45,596 bases of DNA, taken from NCBI RefSeq assembly GCF_021228235.1, contig NZ_JAJQRG010000016.1, positions 1-45,596 of the forward strand, written 5' to 3'. The notes under the pieces were generated by a model. It was given only the letters and a program-made list of their open reading frames with translations. It was not told the DNA's origin and ran no database searches. Position numbers and translations under genes: made by a program. Shown here in pieces: positions 15,613-24,591 of this stretch; positions within the stretch are counted from its first letter, which is position 1; each line of letters starts with the position of its first letter. Origin of the DNA: Pseudophaeobacter flagellatus. GTDB lineage: Bacteria; Pseudomonadota; Alphaproteobacteria; Rhodobacterales; Rhodobacteraceae.

Positions 15613-17547
15613 ATGAATGATATTGCCGAGATTTTTGCAGAGCACTACGGCCAGACCCGTGAAGAGGAAATGTCCCTCAATGCCTATCTTGAGGGGTGCC
15701 GAACGGATCCGAGCCTCTATGCCAATGTGGCTGAACGGATGCTCAAGGCGATTGGCGAGGAAGAGAAGATTGATACCTCACGCGATGCGCGACTTGGGCC
15801 GATCTTTCAGAACCGCACCATCAAATGCTATCGCGCCTTCAAAGATTTCTATGGGATGGAAGACACCATTGAACGGATCGTCGGCTATTTCCGCCATGCT
15901 GCCCAGGGCTTGGAAGAGCGCAAGCAGATCCTCTATCTCTTGGGGCCGGTGGGCGGTGGCAAGTCCTCTTTGGCAGAGCAGCTCAAACGGCTGGTCGAAG
16001 ATCAACCGATCTATGTGCTGAAGGCGGGCGATCAGCTGTCGCCAATCTATGAAAGCCCGCTGGGCCTGTTTGACCCGGTGCGCATGGGTGAGGTGATGGA
16101 AGAGAAATACGGCATTGCCCGCCATCGCCTGCCTGGTCTGCTCTCGCCCTGGGCGGTGCAGAGGCTGGATGAATATGGCGGCGATATCAACAAATTTACC
16201 GTGGCGCGGGTCTACCCTTCGGGGCTGCGGCGCGTCGGGGTGGCCAAGGTCGAACCCGGTGATGAAAACAACCAGGACATTTCGACCCTGGTGGGGAAGG
16301 TCGACATTCGCCAGCTGGAGCATTTCAGCCAGGACAACCCGGATGCCTACAGTTTTTCTGGCGGTCTGAACCGCGCCAATCAGGGCATTCTGGAATTTGT
16401 CGAGATGTTCAAGGCGCCCATCAAAATGTTGCACCCCCTGCTGACCGCCACCCAGGAAGGCAACTATATGGGCACCGAAAGCTTTGGGGCCATTCCCTTT
16501 ACCGGCCTGGTGCTGGCCCATTCCAATGAGAGCGAATGGCAGGCCTTTAAGAACAACAAGAACAACGAGGCCTTTATTGACCGGGTGTCGATCGTCAAGG
16601 TGCCCTATTGCCTGCGGGTTACTGATGAGGCGCTTATCTATGACAAGCTGATCCAGCACAGTGAGCTGGCCGCCGCGCCCTGTGCGCCAGAAACACTCAA
16701 GATCCTCAGCCGGTTTTCAGTGTTGACCCGGTTGAAGCCGCACGAGAATTCGAACCTCTATTCCAAGATGCGGGTCTATGACGGTGAGAGCCTGAAAGAC
16801 ACGGATCCCAAGGCCAAGACCGTGCAGGAATATCAGGATCGGGCCGGGGTGGATGAGGGCATGACCGGGATCTCTACTCGCTTTGCCTTTAAGGTGCTGT
16901 CGTCGACCTTCAATTTCGACACCAATGAAATCGCCGCCGATCCGGTGCATCTGATGTATGTGTTGGAACAGACGATCAAGCGGGAACAGTTCCCGCGCGA
17001 GGTAGAGGCAAAATATCTGGAGTTCATCAAATCCGATCTGGCGCCGCGCTATGAGGAATTCATCGGCAATGAAATACAAAAGGCCTATCTGGAGAGCTAT
17101 AGTGAATATGGCCAGAATGTCTTTGACCGCTATATTGCCTATGCCGACGCTTGGATAGAAGAGCAGGATTACAAGGATCCCGACACAGGCCAGCTCTATG
17201 ATCGCGACATCCTGGATGCTGAGCTGAGCAAGATTGAAAAGCCGGTGGGGATAGCCAATCCCAAGGATTTTCGCAACGAGGTGGTCAAATTTGCTCTGCG
17301 CCATCGGGCCAATACCGGCGCGAACCCGGCCTGGAACTCTTATGAGAAACTGCGTGATGTGATTGAAAAGCACATGTTCAGCCAGGTCGAAGAACTGCTG
17401 CCGGTGATCAGCTTTGGCAGCAAGAAGGACAGCAAAACGGAAAGCAAACACCAGGAATTCGTCGAACGCATGCGCAGCCATGGCTACACTGATCGTCAGG
17501 TGCGCCGCTTGGTGGAATGGTACATGCGGGTCAATAAGGCCGGGTAA
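15613..17547 (+). CDS. prkA: PrkA/YeaG-family serine protein kinase
   Basis: A 644-residue cytoplasmic protein, the full family length. It has an N-terminal AAA-like domain with Walker A GPVGGGKSS (111-119) and a C-terminal PrkA kinase-related domain. Conserved segments such as LLSPWAVQRLDEYGGD and TATQEGNYMGTE are easy to recognise. In E. coli the orthologue YeaG acts with YeaH in adaptation to nitrogen starvation and stationary phase; in Bacillus PrkA is tied to sporulation. AGGAGG lies ten bases before the ATG. It heads a three-gene unit with yeaH (17-bp gap) and spoVR. The substrate in alphaproteobacteria is not known. Confidence 0.95.
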   Translation: MNDIAEIFAEHYGQTREEEMSLNAYLEGCRTDPSLYANVAERMLKAIGEEEKIDTSRDARLGPIFQNRTIKCYRAFKDFYGMEDTIERIVGYFRHAAQGLEERKQILYLLGPVGGGKSSLAEQLKRLVEDQPIYVLKAGDQLSPIYESPLGLFDPVRMGEVMEEKYGIARHRLPGLLSPWAVQRLDEYGGDINKFTVARVYPSGLRRVGVAKVEPGDENNQDISTLVGKVDIRQLEHFSQDNPDAYSFSGGLNRANQGILEFVEMFKAPIKMLHPLLTATQEGNYMGTESFGAIPFTGLVLAHSNESEWQAFKNNKNNEAFIDRVSIVKVPYCLRVTDEALIYDKLIQHSELAAAPCAPETLKILSRFSVLTRLKPHENSNLYSKMRVYDGESLKDTDPKAKTVQEYQDRAGVDEGMTGISTRFAFKVLSSTFNFDTNEIAADPVHLMYVLEQTIKREQFPREVEAKYLEFIKSDLAPRYEEFIGNEIQKAYLESYSEYGQNVFDRYIAYADAWIEEQDYKDPDTGQLYDRDILDAELSKIEKPVGIANPKDFRNEVVKFALRHRANTGANPAWNSYEKLRDVIEKHMFSQVEELLPVISFGSKKDSKTESKHQEFVERMRSHGYTDRQVRRLVEWYMRVNKAG

Positions 17548-17564
17548 AAGGGGGCGGCAGGACA

Positions 17565-18896
17565 GTGCATCACTTTATCGACAGACGTGCCAATCCAAAG
17601 GGCAAAAGCCATGGCAACCGGCAGCGGTTCTTGCGTCGGGCCCGTGAAAATATCAAGGACCGGGTGGACAGATCGGTGCGCGATAAATCCATCCAGGATG
17701 GCGAGGCCGTGCCGGTGGATGGCGAACAGGTGACAATCCCGGCGCGTGGCCTGCAAGAGCCGCGTTTCTTCCATGGCTCTAAGGGGGGTAACCGGCGGCA
17801 TGTGCTGCCGGGCAATAAGGAATTTGTTGTTGGCGATACCCTGCCCAAGCCAAAGGGCGGTGCGGGGCAGAACGGGCGCGAGGCCTCCGAAGATGGCGAG
17901 GGCGAGGATGAGTTCTCCTTTACCCTGACACAGGATGAATATCTGGAAATCCTGTTTGATGGGTTGGAACTGCCCGACCTGGTTGAAAAATCATCGGTCG
18001 AGACAGAGACAATCGGCACTCGCCGGGCCGGGCTGACCACGGTCGGGACGCCCAATAACCTCAACCTGGTGCGCACCATGCGCAATGCGCTGGGCCGCCG
18101 CATCGCCCTGCACCGCCCGTCACGTCGCGCCGAGGAAGAGCTGCAGAGCGAGATTGAAATGCTCGAAGCGCTGCCCAATCGCTCTGACGCGCAGGAAGAG
18201 TTGCTGGCAGAGATGTGCGCCCGGCTGGAGAGGCTGCAGCGCAAGCGCAAGATGGTGGGCTATATCGACCCGATTGATCTGCGGTTTGACACCCATGTAC
18301 CTGAAAAGGTCCGCAAGTCTCGGGCGGTTGTCTTTTGCCTGATGGATGTCTCTGGTTCTATGCAGGACCGTGAAAAAGACCTGGGCAAGCGGTTCTTCCT
18401 GCTTTTGCACCTGTTTCTGGCGCGCTGTTATGAACAGACAGAGCTAGTTTTTATCCGCCATACACATCACGCCCAGGAGGTGGACGAAGAGACCTTCTTT
18501 TATGCCCGCGAGACCGGCGGCACCATTGTGTCTACTGCGCTGGACAAGATGCGCGAAATCATCACCGATCGCTATCCGCCGCAAGAGTGGAACATCTATG
18601 GCGCACAGGTCTCGGATGGAGAGAATTTTGGCAATGATTCCGTGCGCTGCAAAAAACTGTTGCTCGAGGATCTGCTGCCCGTCTGCCAGTATTACGCCTA
18701 TATCGAGGTGGTTGAAGAAGACGCCGAGGATCTGCTGCAAGATCTGTCCGTCGGGGATGACCTATGGCAGAATTACCGGGCGGTAAAAGACCAGACCGAG
18801 CATTTTGCAATGCAGCGGGTCGCCCATGCGGCACATATCTACCCAATTTTCAGAGAGTTCTTTTTACCCCGGCTGAAAGGAGGCCAGAATGCCTGA
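17565..18896 (+). CDS. yeaH: YeaH/YhbH-family protein (DUF444) with von Willebrand A-like domain
   Basis: A 443-residue protein that starts at a GTG and begins HHFIDRRANPKGKSHGNRQR, matching the basic N-terminus of YeaH/YhbH. Residues 40-130 are a low-complexity, acidic, Gly-rich linker. The C-terminal half has a von Willebrand A-like core with a metal-site DxSxS pattern (Asp261, Ser263, Ser265 in CLMDVSGSMQ). YeaH is the usual partner of PrkA/YeaG. The gene is 17 bases after prkA and its last eight bases overlap spoVR, so co-expression is near certain. Molecular role unknown. Confidence 0.93.
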   Translation: MHHFIDRRANPKGKSHGNRQRFLRRARENIKDRVDRSVRDKSIQDGEAVPVDGEQVTIPARGLQEPRFFHGSKGGNRRHVLPGNKEFVVGDTLPKPKGGAGQNGREASEDGEGEDEFSFTLTQDEYLEILFDGLELPDLVEKSSVETETIGTRRAGLTTVGTPNNLNLVRTMRNALGRRIALHRPSRRAEEELQSEIEMLEALPNRSDAQEELLAEMCARLERLQRKRKMVGYIDPIDLRFDTHVPEKVRKSRAVVFCLMDVSGSMQDREKDLGKRFFLLLHLFLARCYEQTELVFIRHTHHAQEVDEETFFYARETGGTIVSTALDKMREIITDRYPPQEWNIYGAQVSDGENFGNDSVRCKKLLLEDLLPVCQYYAYIEVVEEDAEDLLQDLSVGDDLWQNYRAVKDQTEHFAMQRVAHAAHIYPIFREFFLPRLKGGQNA

Positions 18897-20403
18897 AGCA
18901 AAGTCAGGCTCCAAACTACTGTTTGAGGGGCCAGAATGGAGCTTTGCGCTGCTGGAAAAGGCCCGCGATGCCATTGAGGAAATCGCGCTGAATGACCTGG
19001 GACTGAACCTCTATCAAAACCAGATCGAAATCATCTCGTCGGAACAGATGCTGGATGCCTATTCCTGCGTCGGGCTGCCGCTGATGTATCAGCATTGGTC
19101 TTTTGGCAAGCATTTTGCCCGCGATGAGGCGCTGTATCGCTCTGGTCGTCAGGGGCTTGCCTATGAGATTGTGATCAACTCCAACCCCTGCATCAGCTAT
19201 AATATGGAAGAAAACACCATGGCGATGCAGGTGCTGGTCATGGCGCATGCAGCTTTTGGGCATAACCATTTTTTCAAGAACAACTATCTGTTTCTGCAAT
19301 GGACAGATGCCGATGGCATTCAGGATTACCTGGCCTTTGCCAAGAATTATATCGCCGCCTGTGAAGAGCGCTATGGGATTGATGCTGTTGAGGAAATTCT
19401 TGATGCTGGGCATGCTTTGCAAACCCAGGGGGTGTTTCGCTATGGCCGCCCGCCCAAGCCGACGTCGCAAGAGCTAGCGGCGATGCAACGCGTGCGCGAT
19501 GGCTATGCGGGCAGTCGCAGTTTGCTCGATATCTGGACGGATGCCACCCTAGGGCACGACAGTGCAGAGACACCTAAGGATGCGCCCCTGGCGGCGCGCC
19601 GCAAGAGCATGAACCTGCCGCAGGAGAACATCCTGTATTTTCTGGAAAAGCACAGTCCCGTCCTGGAACCCTGGCAGCGTGAATTGCTGCGGATCGTGCG
19701 AATGCTGGCGCAGTATTTCTATCCGCAAAAGCAAACCAAGGTGATGAATGAGGGCTGCGCCACCTTTGTACACTATCACATCATCAACGAGCTCTTTAGC
19801 CAGGGACGCCTGTCGGAAGCTGCCTATCTGGAGATGATGCACAGCCATACCAATGTGGTGTTGCAGCCCGACTTTGACGATCCGCGTTATAGTGGCATCA
19901 ACCCCTATGCTCTGGGCTTTGCCATGATGATGGATATCCGGCGCATCTGCGAAGAGCCAACAGAAGAAGACCGCGACTGGTTTCCCGATATCGCAGGTCA
20001 TGACGATTGGCGCCATGTACTGCGCCACGCCTGGGCCAACTACCGCGATGAGAGCTTTATCCAGCAGTTTCTATCGCCGCATTTGATGCGCAAATTCAAG
20101 CTGTTTACCCTGGTGGATGACGCCTCTCAAAAAGATCTGGTGGTCAGCCAGATCCATAATCGTGCCGGTTACAAGGCGATCCGCCAGGACCTGGCGCAGC
20201 AATATAATCTGGCCTATCTGGAACCCGACATTCAGGTCACCGATGCGGATCTGAGTGGCGACCGGTGCTTGATTTTGACCCATACGGTACGCGATGGCAT
20301 TCATCTGGATGAGGCCAACAAAGAAGAAGTGTTGAAACACCTGCGCCGTCTCTGGGGTTATGAGGTCACGCTGGACGCGGTCGAAACCGTGGTTGAGAGT
20401 TAA
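18889..20403 (+). CDS. SpoVR/YcgB family protein
   Basis: A 504-residue protein close to the length of E. coli YcgB (510). The family is defined by conserved, His- and aromatic-rich segments, seen here as LPLMYQHWSFGKHF, NEGCATFVHYHIIN and MMHSHTNVVLQPDFDD. It was named for a Bacillus spore-cortex defect, but in non-sporulating proteobacteria it always travels with prkA and yeaH, as here. AAGGAGG lies five bases before the ATG, inside the end of yeaH. The stop is 13 bases from that of the convergent MFS gene. Biochemical function is unknown. Confidence 0.95.
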   Translation: MPEAKSGSKLLFEGPEWSFALLEKARDAIEEIALNDLGLNLYQNQIEIISSEQMLDAYSCVGLPLMYQHWSFGKHFARDEALYRSGRQGLAYEIVINSNPCISYNMEENTMAMQVLVMAHAAFGHNHFFKNNYLFLQWTDADGIQDYLAFAKNYIAACEERYGIDAVEEILDAGHALQTQGVFRYGRPPKPTSQELAAMQRVRDGYAGSRSLLDIWTDATLGHDSAETPKDAPLAARRKSMNLPQENILYFLEKHSPVLEPWQRELLRIVRMLAQYFYPQKQTKVMNEGCATFVHYHIINELFSQGRLSEAAYLEMMHSHTNVVLQPDFDDPRYSGINPYALGFAMMMDIRRICEEPTEEDRDWFPDIAGHDDWRHVLRHAWANYRDESFIQQFLSPHLMRKFKLFTLVDDASQKDLVVSQIHNRAGYKAIRQDLAQQYNLAYLEPDIQVTDADLSGDRCLILTHTVRDGIHLDEANKEEVLKHLRRLWGYEVTLDAVETVVES

Positions 20404-20416
20404 AGCAGGACATACA

Positions 20417-21763
20417 TCATCCCGGCGGGTAGGTTTTGTGCAGCTCATCAATCACATAGGGGTGCTGGTGCGGCTGCGATCCCGATGCGCTATCGGTGCG
20501 CCGGGCGGTCTCTGTTAGATGTGGATGATCCGGCGCCAGATCCGGATGCCGATGGGGCAGGTTGGTTGGATCATTGGCAGGCCACTGTCGCCGTGCATAG
20601 AACAGCCCGAGAACTGCCAACCCGTTCAGAAGGAGCAGCGAAGGCCCCATTCCAAGGTGGCTCATGCTCCAGCCGGACAGGGGATAGGTGACCAGCCAGC
20701 AGCAATGCGACAGGGTGAACTGGGCGGCAAAGACTGCAGGTCTGTCCTCGGGGTGGGCTGAACGTTTCAGCAATCGCCCCGATGGCGTCAGGATCGTGGC
20801 ATAGCCAAGCCCCGAGGCAAACCAGCTGATCAGCACAAGCGGCAGTGCGGTTTCAAGCATCAGGGTGTAGAACCCCAACCCGCCTTGGGCGGCAATCGCG
20901 ATCACTGCGCCGGCGCTCATCACGCTGCGGTCGTGCCACTTGGTCAGCACTCTGGGAAGTATCAGTGCGGCCAGCATCGACCCGGCGCCAAAGCAGGCTA
21001 GCGCCAGCGCCACTATTTGCTGGGAGAGGCCCAACTCGGCGCGGATGATCACCACGGTATTGATGATCACAACGGCGCTGACTGCGGCGGCGGCGGTGGA
21101 GAACCCCAGCAACCCGCGCAGCCGGGGTGTTTTTAAATAGATCCCGATGCCTAGGGTGGTGCGCTGGTAAAACCCCTTGGCTGCGCTGGGCTTGGGGCTG
21201 GGCAGGGTGACTGAGATGACAAAAAGCGTCGAGGCAAAAAAGCCAAGCGCGGTGCCGATAAACAGCGAGGGGGCGGCCACCAACGTCAGCAAGGCCGCGG
21301 CCAGGGCCGGGGACAGCAGGCTTTCAATATCATAGGCCAGACGCGACAGCGACAGCGCCTGGGTGTAATCCTCTTCACGTGGCAGAATGTCGGGGATGGT
21401 GGCCTGAAAGGCCGGTGTAAACCCGGCCGAGGCCGCCTGCATGGCAAAAATCAGCACATAGATCTGCCAGATCTCGGTGACAAAGGGCAGGGCCAGCGCC
21501 ACCATGGCCCGCAGGATATCCAGGCTGACCAGCCAGGTCCGGCGGGGATACTGTGTCGCCAGCGCCGCCGCGATGGGGGCCAGGGTGACATAGCTGATCA
21601 TCTTGATGGTCAGCGCGATGCCCAGAACCATCGCGGCATCTGCTCCGGCCAGATCATAGGCAATCAGCCCCAGGGCCACGGTGGCCAGCCCGGTGCCAAT
21701 AAGGGCAATCACCTGGGCGGCAAACATGTGGCGAAAGGTGCGGTTTCGTAAAATCGCAAGCAT
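20417..21763 (-). CDS. MFS transporter with a His-rich C-terminal tail
   Basis: A 448-residue major facilitator protein with about twelve hydrophobic helices between residues 10 and 390. Loop 2-3 carries a weak version of the MFS motif (QYPRRTWLVSLDILRA). The last 55 residues are hydrophilic and carry His-containing repeats (HRHPD, DHPHL, PHQHPY), unlike ordinary drug exporters. Nickel exporters of the NreB group have similar His-rich tails, so a metal substrate is conceivable, but the membrane part gives no proof. GGAAG lies eight bases before the ATG. The gene is convergent with spoVR and divergent from the peptidase, with 256 bases to the latter. Confidence 0.82.
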   Translation of the reverse strand: MLAILRNRTFRHMFAAQVIALIGTGLATVALGLIAYDLAGADAAMVLGIALTIKMISYVTLAPIAAALATQYPRRTWLVSLDILRAMVALALPFVTEIWQIYVLIFAMQAASAGFTPAFQATIPDILPREEDYTQALSLSRLAYDIESLLSPALAAALLTLVAAPSLFIGTALGFFASTLFVISVTLPSPKPSAAKGFYQRTTLGIGIYLKTPRLRGLLGFSTAAAAVSAVVIINTVVIIRAELGLSQQIVALALACFGAGSMLAALILPRVLTKWHDRSVMSAGAVIAIAAQGGLGFYTLMLETALPLVLISWFASGLGYATILTPSGRLLKRSAHPEDRPAVFAAQFTLSHCCWLVTYPLSGWSMSHLGMGPSLLLLNGLAVLGLFYARRQWPANDPTNLPHRHPDLAPDHPHLTETARRTDSASGSQPHQHPYVIDELHKTYPPG

Positions 21764-22019
21764 GACGTGGTCTTCCCTTGCTGCCAGTTGGGTAGGGGCG
21801 CGCCCCTATCATCATGCTGCGGCGGCGAATTGCAATCGCTGAGGCCGCTGACGGGCGCTGCATGCGGGCGGGGCGGCGGCGCTTGATGGACAAGAGTGTT
21901 TCCAAATTGGATAAAATATTCTAATTGGTCTTTGCAGGCCCTCCCGCTGGCGTTCCTGCCAGTCCGGGGCACCCGATCCTGTGTCCTGCTTATCTTATTC
22001 AACATCCGGAGACCCCTTG

Positions 22020-23117
22020 ATGACCGCTTCTCTTGCCGAGTACCGCCAGTTGGCCAAATCCATGTCGGTTGATGCACTGGCCCTGGTGCCAGGGCCGAAC
22101 TTCACCCGCGCGCTTGGGCAAGATTTCATGAGCCACGAACGCCCATTCGTGCTGGTGATCCCCGCAGAAGGCAGGCCTGCGGCCCTGCTGCCCAATCTGG
22201 AGCTGGGCTCTTGGGGGCAGCTGGGTTTTGACGGTGCGGTTTTCGATTGGCGCGACCAGACCGGGTATCAGACGGCCTTTGCTGATCTTGCGGCGCATCT
22301 GCCGATCAAGCGGCTTGCGGTTGAGGGCCAGGTGATGCGGGTTTTTGTCCACCACGCTTTGATGCAGGCCACTCCGGGGCTGGATATCATCGACGCCGAG
22401 CGCGAGATTTCCGGGCTGCGGATGGTCAAGACAGAGACGGATATCGCAGCGCTGCAACGGGCGATTGATCTTTCAGAACGTGCTCTGGCGCAGGTGCTGG
22501 AAACCGTTCAGGTCGGGCAGAGCGAAAAGCAGATCGAAAGCCGCCTGATCCAGGCCCTGTTTGCCGAAGGTGCCGACGCGCTGGCCTTTCCGCCTATTGT
22601 GGTGGCCGGTGATAATGCGGCGCGGCCCCACGGCCATGCCCGCGAGGATTACAAAATCCAGCCCGGCGATGCGCTGTTGTTTGATTTTGGCGGCCGCAAG
22701 GACGGATTCTGCGCCGATATCACCCGCACGGTTTTTGTTGCAGAGGTCAGCGAGACAGGCCGTGCGGTCTATGACACCGTGCTGGCGGCCAATATGGCCG
22801 GGCTGGCGGCAACCCGCGCCGGGGTCACTGCGCATCAGATTGACGATGTGGTGACAGGGGTGCTGGAGGCCTCTGATTTTGCGGAACATATCCGCACCAA
22901 GACCGGGCACGGATTGGGCCGTGACGTGCATGAGGCTCCCTATATCATGCGGGGCAACCACCAGACGCTGCCCGCCGGAACCGTCTATACCAACGAGCCG
23001 GGGCTTTACCTGTCGGGGCAGTTTGGAGTGCGCATCGAAGATGACGTCTTGGTTACGGAAGCAGGCTGCCAGGTCCTGACCCAGTTCCCCAAAGAGCTGT
23101 TGGTGGTCGGCGGCTAA
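22020..23117 (+). CDS. M24-family metallopeptidase, Xaa-Pro dipeptidase-like
   Basis: A 365-residue pita-bread peptidase that removes or splits Xaa-Pro bonds in the cytoplasm. The five metal ligands are in place: Asp222 and Asp233 (LLFDFGGRKDGFCADITRT), His297 (GHGLGRDVHEAP), Glu326 (NEPGLY) and Glu340 (RIEDD). The first 130 residues are the creatinase-like N-domain. ATG 22020 has GGAG ten bases upstream; a start 13 codons earlier lacks a site. The gene stands alone and ends at a terminator shared with the convergent dehydrogenase. Exact specificity (Xaa-Pro dipeptidase or aminopeptidase P) cannot be fixed. Confidence 0.9.
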   Translation: MTASLAEYRQLAKSMSVDALALVPGPNFTRALGQDFMSHERPFVLVIPAEGRPAALLPNLELGSWGQLGFDGAVFDWRDQTGYQTAFADLAAHLPIKRLAVEGQVMRVFVHHALMQATPGLDIIDAEREISGLRMVKTETDIAALQRAIDLSERALAQVLETVQVGQSEKQIESRLIQALFAEGADALAFPPIVVAGDNAARPHGHAREDYKIQPGDALLFDFGGRKDGFCADITRTVFVAEVSETGRAVYDTVLAANMAGLAATRAGVTAHQIDDVVTGVLEASDFAEHIRTKTGHGLGRDVHEAPYIMRGNHQTLPAGTVYTNEPGLYLSGQFGVRIEDDVLVTEAGCQVLTQFPKELLVVGG

Positions 23118-23143
23118 CGCCCCTGCGCCAAGACTGACGCAAC

Positions 23144-23180
23144 AAAAAGGCGCAGTCCCGATATGGGCTGCGCCTTTCTG
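23144..23180. terminator. Bidirectional intrinsic terminator
   Basis: AAAGGCGCAG (23146-23155) pairs with CTGCGCCTTT (23168-23177), with a further CCC/GGG pairing inside. A-rich sequence lies to the left and T-rich to the right, so it can serve both the peptidase gene and the convergent dehydrogenase gene. Confidence 0.8.
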
Positions 23181-23205
23181 GTTTCTCTTTAGGTCTGCGC
23201 TACGA

Positions 23206-24321
23206 TCAGAATTCAACAACCGCGCGGATGGATTTGCCTGCGTGCATCAGCTCAAAGCCTTCGTTGATTTGATCCAGCGTCAGCTTGTGGGTGATCATCG
23301 GGTCGATCTCGATCTTGCCATCCATGTACCAATCGACAATTTTTGGCACATCGGTACGTCCCGAGGCGCCGCCAAAAGCGGTGCCGCGCCAGCTGCGCCC
23401 GGTGACCAGCTGGAAAGGACGGGTAGAGATCTCGGCGCCAGCCGGGGCCACCCCGATGATGATGCTTTCGCCCCAGCCCTTGTGCGCGGCTTCCAGCGCG
23501 GTGCGCATCACGTTCACATTGCCGGTGGCGTCAAAGGTGTAATCCGCGCCACCGCCGGTCAGTTCGACCAGATGCGCCACCAGATCGCCGCTCACCTCTG
23601 CCGGGTTGACAAAATCGGTCATGCCAAAATGCGTTGCCATCTCGACCTTGCCGGGGTTGAGGTCAACACCGACGATCTGGTCGGCGCCGGCTAGCCGCAG
23701 CCCCTGAATCACATTAAGGCCAATGCCGCCCAGGCCAAAGACGATGGCGGTCGAGCCGATTTCGACCTTGGCGGTGTTGATCACCGCACCGATGCCGGTG
23801 GTGACGCCACAGCCGATGTAGCAGATCTTGTCAAAGGGCGCGTCCTTGCGCACCTTGGCCAGCGCGATTTCGGGGACCACAGTGTGGTTGGCGAAGGTCG
23901 AACAGCCCATGTAGTGATGAATAGGCGTGCCATCCAGCATCGAAAACCGGGTAGAGCCATCTGGCAGCAGGCCTGCGCCCTGGGTGGTGCGGATCGACTG
24001 GCAGAGGTTGGTCTTGGGGTTCAGGCAGTACTCGCATTCGCGGCATTCGGGCGTGTAGAGCGGGATCACGTGATCACCGACTTCCAGGCTGGTGACGCCT
24101 TCCCCCACTTCGATCACAATGCCGGCACCCTCATGGCCCAGAATGGCAGGGAAAATCCCCTCGGGGTCATCTCCAGAGCGGGTGAATTCATCGGTGTGAC
24201 ACAGGCCGGTGGCCTTGATTTCCACCAGCACTTCACCCGCCTTGGGGCCTTCCAAGTTCACTTCCATCACTTCGAGCGGTTTGCCCGGAGCTACGGCAAC
24301 GGCGGCACGCGTGCGCATCAT
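23206..24321 (-). CDS. frmA: Class III alcohol dehydrogenase / S-(hydroxymethyl)glutathione dehydrogenase
   Basis: A 371-residue zinc enzyme that oxidises S-hydroxymethylglutathione to S-formylglutathione, the main route of formaldehyde removal; it can also reduce S-nitrosoglutathione. Numbered from ATG 24321, catalytic zinc ligands are Cys41 (GLCHTDE), His63 with Glu64 (GHEGAG) and Cys171 (YIGCGVTTGIG). The structural zinc set is Cys93, 96, 99 and 107 (CRECEYC). The NAD site is GLGGIGLNV. ATG 24321 has GAAGGA at good spacing; the next ATG, one codon later, is equally possible. No S-formylglutathione hydrolase gene is adjacent. Confidence 0.93.
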   Translation of the reverse strand: MMRTRAAVAVAPGKPLEVMEVNLEGPKAGEVLVEIKATGLCHTDEFTRSGDDPEGIFPAILGHEGAGIVIEVGEGVTSLEVGDHVIPLYTPECRECEYCLNPKTNLCQSIRTTQGAGLLPDGSTRFSMLDGTPIHHYMGCSTFANHTVVPEIALAKVRKDAPFDKICYIGCGVTTGIGAVINTAKVEIGSTAIVFGLGGIGLNVIQGLRLAGADQIVGVDLNPGKVEMATHFGMTDFVNPAEVSGDLVAHLVELTGGGADYTFDATGNVNVMRTALEAAHKGWGESIIIGVAPAGAEISTRPFQLVTGRSWRGTAFGGASGRTDVPKIVDWYMDGKIEIDPMITHKLTLDQINEGFELMHAGKSIRAVVEF

Positions 24322-24552
24322 GTATTTGATCCTTCGTTTGTATTGTCTGACCCTGCCCCCATCGGGGGTAGGATCATTGGAAGCCGTGTTCACCCTGGTT
24401 CGAGGCAGCGCGCTGCTGCACCTGAAAGGATGCTGTGCCTAGCGTTACATTCGCGAAACTCAACAGGCAAGGGTGGGGCGATCCTAACTTTCTTGTACAG
24501 GCAGGCAGATCTCAAATGCGACCAAAAATGCAGAATTTTGGTCAAGAAGGCC

Positions 24553-24583
24553 TTGACCTTCCCTTGACTGGAAGCCCCATGTG
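24553..24583 (+). promoter_or_regulatory. CueR-type promoter of the copper ATPase
   Basis: A -35 hexamer TTGACC at 24553-24558 is followed by the palindrome CTTCC, seven bases, GGAAG (24558-24574). This is the usual CueR/MerR layout, with the operator inside an over-long spacer. A 19-bp spacer puts the -10 at 24578-24583 (CATGTG), which is weak, as expected for a promoter that needs activator twisting. The regulator is encoded just downstream at 27149. Confidence 0.8.
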
Positions 24584-24591
24584 AGGGGCAG

